From assembly GCA_964418595.1 (NCBI GenBank), contig CAYQMF010000003.1, forward strand, positions 62,001 through 126,000: DNA of 64,000 nucleotides, written 5' to 3'. A program made the position numbers and the translations under genes. Below the pieces are notes generated by a model, which was not told the origin of the DNA, made no database searches, and saw only the letters and a program-made list of their open reading frames with translations. Positions 59,498 to 64,000 of the stretch are shown here, in pieces. Each line of letters opens with the position of its first letter. Position 1 is the first letter of the stretch. The DNA comes from CAYQMF01 sp964418595. Its GTDB lineage: Bacteria; Planctomycetota; UBA1135; UBA2386.

Positions 59498-61489
59498 GTG
59501 ACCGACTCGCTTGCCTCCGTCGTCGGGCGCTACACTCCCGCGCCCACCGTGCTACGGGAATCCAAGCTGACTCCGGACGCGTCGCTCGAGGCGCTCGCGG
59601 GAGTGGGGCCGAAGCTGGCCTGCACGCTCGGCGGGGCGGGGCTGCGCACGGTGGCGGATCTGCTGTGGTTCTTCCCGCGGCGCCATCAGGTGGTGGCGAC
59701 GATCGTCGGGCCGCGTGAGGACGCGATCGACCAGCAGGTGCGGTTTCCGTGCGAGGTGCTCGGCGCGTCGCTGCGCTTCCTGCCGAAGCGGCGCTCCCTG
59801 CTGACCGTGCGCGTGGCGGCCGACGATGGCACGGCGTGCGACGTGGTGTTCTTCAACCAGGCGTACCTGAAGAACGCGTGGTCGGCGGGCAGCCGGCGCG
59901 TCGCGGAGGGCGTGCTGCGGCGGCGCGGCACGCGCTTCTCGCTGAGCCCCGGCCGGCTCCTCGCCCCCGCCGACGTGCCGGCGGGGCCGGTGCGCATGCG
60001 CTACGGCGAGATCGAGGGCGTGTCGGAGCAGCGCCTGCGCAAGCTGATCGCGCAGGCGCTCGCGCACGTCGACCTCGCGACCTGGCCGGCGACGCCGCTG
60101 CCGGCGCAGCTCGAAGGCGAGGCGCTGCCCTTCGCCGCGGCGATGACCGCGATGCACGCGCCCACCGACGTCGCGGAGCACGAGCGGGCGCGCCGCTACT
60201 TCGCGATCCTCGAGGCGATGCGCGTGTTCACGGTGATGGCGGGGGCGCGCGCTCGCCGCCGCGCGGCGCAGGCAGTGCCGGTCGCGTTCTCGCCGGAGCT
60301 CGAAGCTCGCATCGCCGCGCGCATCCCGTTTCCGTGGACCGGCGATCAGGCGCGCGCGGTCGCGGCGGTGCGCACCGGCCTCGCCTCCGGCGCGCCGCTC
60401 GGCCTGCTGCTGCAAGGCGACGTCGGCACCGGCAAGACCGCGGTTGCGGTGTTCGCGGCGCTGGCGGTGGTCGCCGCGCAGATGCAGGTCGCGTTCCTCG
60501 CCCCGACGGAGTTGCTCGCGGAGCAGCACTTCGCCGGCGTCGCACGCTGGCTCGCCGGCAGCCGCGTGCGCGCGCACCTGCTCACCGCCGGCGTCGCCGT
60601 CGCCGAGCGTGCCCGCATCGAGGCGGACCTCGCGAGCGGCGAATGCCAGTGGGTGTTCGGCACCCACGCGCTGCTCTCGGAGCGCACGCGCTTCGCCCGG
60701 CTCGGCCTCGTCATCGTCGACGAGCAGCACCGCTTCGGCGTCGAGCAGCGGCAGGCCCTCGTGCACAAAGCCCGGCACCCGCATCTGCTGGTCCTCACCG
60801 CCACGCCGATCCCGCGCACGCTCGCGCTCGCGCTGTTCGGCGACCTCGACGTGGCGGTGCTGCGCGATCGCCCACCGGGAGCGCGCACGCCGCGCGCGCT
60901 CCCGGTGAAGGGTGGCTGGCCCCGCGTGCTCGCCGCGATCACGCGCCGGGTCCGCCGCGGCGACGGCGTGTTCGTGGTGTGCCCCGCGATCGGTGAGGAG
61001 GGTGAGAAGGACGGCGCCATCGCGATCCATGCGGCCCTGTCGCGCCGCTTCACCTGCGGGCTCGTGCACGGGCGCCTGCCGCTGGCCGAGCGCCAGGCGG
61101 CCGTGCAACGCTTCCGCGACGGGGAGGTCGAGGTCCTCGTGGGCACCACCGTGCTCGAGGTCGGCGTCGATGTGCCGCGGGCCACGCTCATGGTCATCGT
61201 CGGCGGCGAGCGCTTCGGGCTGGCGACCCTGCACCAACTGCGCGGCCGCGTCGGCCGCGGCGCGCGCCGTGGGCTCTGCCTCGTGCTGGGCCAACGGAAC
61301 CCGCGCACCGACGCGCTCTGCAGCACGACCGACGGCTTCGCGCTCGCGGAGCTGGACCTGCGCCTGCGCGGCGCGGGCGAACTGTTGGGCCTGCGGCAGA
61401 GCGGGAGCGGCGAACTGCGCGCGCTCGATCCGCTGCAGGACCTCGAGTTGCTGCTGCGGGTGCGGCAGGCGATGGTTCACGCCGAGTGA
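59498..61489 (+). CDS. recG: ATP-dependent DNA helicase RecG
   Basis: 663 residues from GTG 59498. Wedge/OB domain (VGPKLACTLGGAGLRTVADLLWF, YGEIEGVSEQRLRKLI), then SF2 motifs: Walker A LLQGDVGTGKTAVA near 305, motif Ia LAPTELLAEQH, DEQHRFGVEQRQ (motif II) near 408, TATPIPRTL (motif III), VGTTVLEVGVDVP (motif V) and LRGRVGRG (motif VI). RecG remodels stalled forks and branched DNA. It is slightly shorter than E. coli RecG in the N-terminal part. Confidence 0.95.
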   Translation: MTDSLASVVGRYTPAPTVLRESKLTPDASLEALAGVGPKLACTLGGAGLRTVADLLWFFPRRHQVVATIVGPREDAIDQQVRFPCEVLGASLRFLPKRRSLLTVRVAADDGTACDVVFFNQAYLKNAWSAGSRRVAEGVLRRRGTRFSLSPGRLLAPADVPAGPVRMRYGEIEGVSEQRLRKLIAQALAHVDLATWPATPLPAQLEGEALPFAAAMTAMHAPTDVAEHERARRYFAILEAMRVFTVMAGARARRRAAQAVPVAFSPELEARIAARIPFPWTGDQARAVAAVRTGLASGAPLGLLLQGDVGTGKTAVAVFAALAVVAAQMQVAFLAPTELLAEQHFAGVARWLAGSRVRAHLLTAGVAVAERARIEADLASGECQWVFGTHALLSERTRFARLGLVIVDEQHRFGVEQRQALVHKARHPHLLVLTATPIPRTLALALFGDLDVAVLRDRPPGARTPRALPVKGGWPRVLAAITRRVRRGDGVFVVCPAIGEEGEKDGAIAIHAALSRRFTCGLVHGRLPLAERQAAVQRFRDGEVEVLVGTTVLEVGVDVPRATLMVIVGGERFGLATLHQLRGRVGRGARRGLCLVLGQRNPRTDALCSTTDGFALAELDLRLRGAGELLGLRQSGSGELRALDPLQDLELLLRVRQAMVHAE

Positions 61490-61533
61490 GCCATCGGCTG
61501 TCGCGGTCTTCATCTTCATCTTCTTCTTCTTCC

Positions 61534-61746
61534 TCTGGTTCTGTACTTCCCTCTCTTCTGTGTTTCCCTTTGTTGTCTTGGTCTGGCTTCTCGAGTCCGG
61601 CGAGGGCGTCGGATTTGGCGAGGGCGTCGGCCGGGTGGGCGTCTTGCGCCTCGACGCGTAGTCCTCGCAGGGCCGGTGGCTTGTCATTCACAGACCATCC
61701 AGAGGAACGAGGGAAACACAGAAGGAGAGGGAAGTACAGAACCAGA
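61534..61746. repeat. 36/37-bp inverted repeat with polypurine tracts
   Basis: Left arm 61534-61569 (starting TCTGGTTCTGTACTTCCC) is the reverse complement of 61710-61746 apart from one inserted base. The 140-base spacer contains a direct repeat GGCGAGGGCGTCGG. Both arms are flanked by CTTCATCTTCTTC-type and AGAACCAGAAGCAGAAG-type simple repeats. The island is far lower in GC than its surroundings. No gene is seen in 61490-61822 on either strand that looks protein-like. Confidence 0.88.
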
Positions 61747-61822
61747 ACCAGAACGCAGAAGCAGAAGCAGAACCAGGCCAGAGCCAGTCGAAGCCGTTGG
61801 CTGTGCTGATCACCTTTCTCCC

Positions 61823-62455
61823 ATGCGAACCCTCACCGTCGCGCAAGCCCGTCAGATCGACATCGATGCCACCCAGCGCTTCGAGATGCCGACGATCCTG
61901 CTCATGGAGAACGCGGCGCGCGCGGTCGCCGACGAGGCGCGCTGCCTCGGCGACGAGTTCGTGATCCTGTGTGGAGCGGGCAACAACGGCGGCGATGGTC
62001 TCGCCGTCGCGCGGCATCTCGGGCGGCGTGCGCGCGTGTTCCTGCTGGCGGAGCCCGACCCGCGGCGCTCGCCGGATGCGGCGCTGCAGGCGCGGATCCT
62101 GCGCGCGGCCGAGCACCCGATCGTGCTCGGCGCGGCCCCGGAGCCGGGGGCGTTCCAGGGCGCGGTGTGGATCGACGCGATCTTCGGCACGGGGCTCGAT
62201 CGGCCGGTCACGGGGCTGGCGCTGAAGTTCATCGCGGCGTTCAACGCGGCGAAGCACTTCCGCCTCGGCGTCGACATCCCGAGCGGGCTGCACGGTGACA
62301 CGGGCGCGGTGCTCGGCGCGGCGTGCCGCTGCCATCGCACGGTGACCTTCGTCGCGCCCAAGCAGGGGATGGTCACCGACGCGGCGCGCGAGTACGTGGG
62401 CGAGATCCTCGTGGCCTCGCTCGGCATCCCCGAGGCCCCCGCAACAAGCCTGTAA
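61823..62455 (+). CDS. nnrE: NAD(P)H-hydrate epimerase (YjeF N-terminal domain)
   Basis: 210 residues, the YjeF_N domain only, without the dehydratase domain. Motifs: LLMENAARAVADEA near 25, FVILCGAGNNGGDGLAVARHL near 45, WIDAIFGTGLDRPVTG near 112, VDIPSGLHGDTGAVLG near 152 and TFVAPKQGM near 175. It epimerises damaged (R)-NAD(P)HX so that the dehydratase can repair it. The stretch before ATG 61823 (purine-rich repeats) is not part of the gene. Confidence 0.92.
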   Translation: MRTLTVAQARQIDIDATQRFEMPTILLMENAARAVADEARCLGDEFVILCGAGNNGGDGLAVARHLGRRARVFLLAEPDPRRSPDAALQARILRAAEHPIVLGAAPEPGAFQGAVWIDAIFGTGLDRPVTGLALKFIAAFNAAKHFRLGVDIPSGLHGDTGAVLGAACRCHRTVTFVAPKQGMVTDAAREYVGEILVASLGIPEAPATSL

Positions 62456-62516
62456 CGGCTGGCGGGCGCAGGGGGTGCGGGCACACACTGCCGCCCTTCC
62501 ACCCCAGAGGTCAACC

Positions 62517-63893
62517 TTGCGCATCCTTCTCCTGTCCCTGTCTCTCTCCTCGTTCGGCGTCGGTCTCGCGGCGCAGAACTGCAACAACACGTCGACGGGA
62601 TTGGTCCCGCTCACCGATCTGGGCGCGGGTACCTACGGGGGCTTCGCCGGCGGTCTGTACGGCAACGGCAGCGTCGCGCGGCCCGCGGCGCACGAGGCCG
62701 CGGGCCTTGCGATCGCGACCGGCCTGCAGCCGCGCAATCAGGCTGGCGCCGTCGACCCGCAGAACGGACGCATCGTGCTGCTCTCGATCGGCATGTCGAA
62801 CACGACGCAGGAGTTCTCGACCTGGGTGCCGATCAGCAACGCCGATCCGCAGCGCAACGCGCGCGTGGTCGTGGTCGATGGTGCGCAGGGCGGTCAGGAC
62901 GCGGTGCGCATCTCCGATCCCAACGCCGCCTTCTGGACCAACATCGACGGTCGCCTCACCGCCGCCGGCGTGAACGCGCAGCAGGTGCAGGCGCTGTGGA
63001 TCAAGGAGGCCATCGCCGGTCCGACCGCGGGCTTCCCCGCTGAGGCGACGCGGCTGAAGAACCTGCTCGGCGACATCGTGCGCATCACGCGGCAGCGCTA
63101 TCCGAACGTGGCGCTGTGCTACCTGTCGAGCCGCATCTATGCGGGCTACGCGACCTCGACGCTCAACCCGGAGCCGTACGCGTACGAGTCGGGCTTCGCG
63201 GTGAAGTGGCTCATCGACGACCAGATCGCCGGGCAGGGCAACCTCAACTACGACCCGGGGCAAGGACCGGTGGTCGCGCCGTGGCTGTCGTGGGGGCCCT
63301 ACCTGTGGGCGGACGGCATCGTGCCGCGCGGCGGCGATGGGCTGACCTGGGTGTGCGGCGACTACGCGGCCGACGGCACGCATCCCGGCACGTCGGGCCG
63401 CGCGAAGGTCGCCGCCATGCTCGATGCGCACTTCCGCGGCGACTCGACCACGCGGCCGTGGTACCTCGGCGGCAGCGGCATCCCGCGCGCCGGTGTCCTG
63501 CGCTACGGCGCGGGTTGCCCCGGCACGAACGGCGAGCTGCTCGTGCGCTACCAGACGACGCCCTACCTCGGCAACCCGAGCTTCGCGTCGCAGATGGGCA
63601 ACGCCCGCACCAACAGCCCCGCGGCGCTGCTCATGAGCGCGGGACGCGCCGACATCCACCTCGCCGGAGCCTGCCGGCTGCTCGTCGATCCGGCGGTCGC
63701 CTTCGTCGCGCTCGCGACGGGCACCGGGACCAACGGGCGGGGCACGTTCACCTTCGCGATCCCCAACGACCAGAGCCTGTCCGGCCAGACGCTGCCGACG
63801 CAGTGGGTCGTGATCGACCCGCAGGGCACGTCGTGGGGCGGCACCGCGATCGCGCTCTCGGACGGCGCGGAGTGGCGCTTCGGCGTCCAGTGA
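62517..63893 (+). CDS. Secreted SGNH-like protein with C-terminal beta domain
   Basis: 458 residues from TTG 62517, which has AGAGG six bases upstream and starts a signal peptide (LRILLLSLSLSSFGVGLAAQ); GTG 62475 is the alternative. Residues about 70-330: an SGNH/GDSL-like domain (VLLSIGMSNTTQEFSTW, VVVDGAQGGQDAVRI, LWIKEAIAG, CYLSSRIYAGY, DGTHPGTSGRAKVAAML; Asp-x-x-His near the end fits block V). The C-terminal 115 residues (CPGTNGELLVRYQTTPYLG to WRFGVQ) are the shared beta domain. Substrate unknown. Confidence 0.83.
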   Translation: MRILLLSLSLSSFGVGLAAQNCNNTSTGLVPLTDLGAGTYGGFAGGLYGNGSVARPAAHEAAGLAIATGLQPRNQAGAVDPQNGRIVLLSIGMSNTTQEFSTWVPISNADPQRNARVVVVDGAQGGQDAVRISDPNAAFWTNIDGRLTAAGVNAQQVQALWIKEAIAGPTAGFPAEATRLKNLLGDIVRITRQRYPNVALCYLSSRIYAGYATSTLNPEPYAYESGFAVKWLIDDQIAGQGNLNYDPGQGPVVAPWLSWGPYLWADGIVPRGGDGLTWVCGDYAADGTHPGTSGRAKVAAMLDAHFRGDSTTRPWYLGGSGIPRAGVLRYGAGCPGTNGELLVRYQTTPYLGNPSFASQMGNARTNSPAALLMSAGRADIHLAGACRLLVDPAVAFVALATGTGTNGRGTFTFAIPNDQSLSGQTLPTQWVVIDPQGTSWGGTAIALSDGAEWRFGVQ

Positions 63894-63938
63894 TCGCGAC
63901 CTTGCGCGGCGCGCCCAGGTCCGCATGATCGCGCCGCG

Positions 63939-64000
63939 TTGAGCAAGGATCGAGCAGCGGACGCGCGCGGTCGCCTCGCGGTCGTGATGGGTGGCGGCGG
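63939..64000 (+). CDS. Start of a possible patatin-like phospholipase (partial)
   Basis: From TTG 63939 the frame reads LSKDRAADARGRLAVVMGGGG up to the right edge. A hydrophobic strand ending in MGGGG is how patatin-like phospholipases begin (their oxyanion loop GGGxR). Only 20 codons are visible, so this is a weak call, and the start codon is uncertain. Confidence 0.35.
   Translation, partial: MSKDRAADARGRLAVVMGGG

Noticed and set aside
61676..61822. N-terminal extension of nnrE through the purine-rich repeat
   Set aside because: The extension is Glu/Arg/Gln-repeat sequence from the inverted repeat; the YjeF domain begins at ATG 61823.
1..64000. CRISPR arrays, tRNA or rRNA genes
   Set aside because: No regularly spaced repeats and no cloverleaf or T-loop motif in an intergenic position were seen by eye; a T-loop-like string near 29310 lies inside the PHP gene.

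Overview
The window is about 70 percent GC by eye and gene dense. It looks like a chromosomal segment of a Planctomycetota bacterium, probably one of the deep high-GC marine or biofilm lineages. The evidence is the family mix: a PVC-type dehydrogenase-cytochrome (8128-10635), a ThuA-DUF1080 fusion (11253-12605), a DUF6807 protein, many large secreted proteins of unknown function with signal peptides ending in A-x-A or AQ, and at least six secreted proteins that share one C-terminal beta-rich domain. Species cannot be named from the sequence alone. Many neighbouring genes overlap as GTGA or ATGA, so translational coupling is common. Because of the high GC, very long antisense reading frames occur everywhere and were ignored.

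Layout. 1-7.1 kb: a truncated sigma-54 response regulator, a conserved secreted protein, an RsmB-type rRNA methyltransferase, a subtilisin, a 111-bp tandem repeat and an M20 amidohydrolase. 7.1-12.6 kb: a coupled operon (DUF6807 protein, PVC cytochrome, small methyltransferase) facing the ThuA-DUF1080 gene. 12.8-22.5 kb: secreted or envelope proteins around sppA and rsgA. 22.5-31 kb: YebC, an OmpR-type two-component pair, a GT39-type glycosyltransferase, an LptF/G-type permease, a PHP-domain lipoprotein and a secreted protein. 31-44.3 kb: a large Lhr helicase, a propeller protein, then an insertion-like segment of lower GC (37.3-41.3 kb) carrying a subtilisin and a small secreted protein. That segment is flanked by a broken copy and an intact copy of a TMEM175-type channel gene.

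44.3-51.9 kb is the most notable region. An Rrf2 regulator with three cysteines (NsrR/IscR-like) faces a respiratory operon: a COX1-like membrane protein, a 49-residue membrane peptide, a CuA subunit II, a heme-copper subunit I in which the active-site tyrosine position is glutamine, an SCO copper chaperone, and a cytochrome b / ferredoxin / MvhD-like fusion. The SCO gene has an in-frame TGA exactly where the second cysteine of its CxxxC copper motif should be, followed at a suitable distance by a small GC hairpin. The simplest reading is a selenocysteine-containing SCO (CxxxU). The glutamine substitution and the NsrR-like regulator together suggest nitric oxide reduction rather than plain oxygen reduction; this is inference.

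51.9-64 kb: an SGNH hydrolase, two tandem paralogous lipoproteins, a second insertion-like segment (RCC1-repeat protein between duplicated gene ends, with a decayed piece of the neighbouring uridylyltransferase gene), the uridylyltransferase, a TerC-family protein, recG, a 36-bp inverted repeat island, an NAD(P)H-hydrate epimerase, a secreted SGNH-like protein and the start of a possible patatin-like gene. No tRNA, rRNA, CRISPR array or intact transposase was seen.
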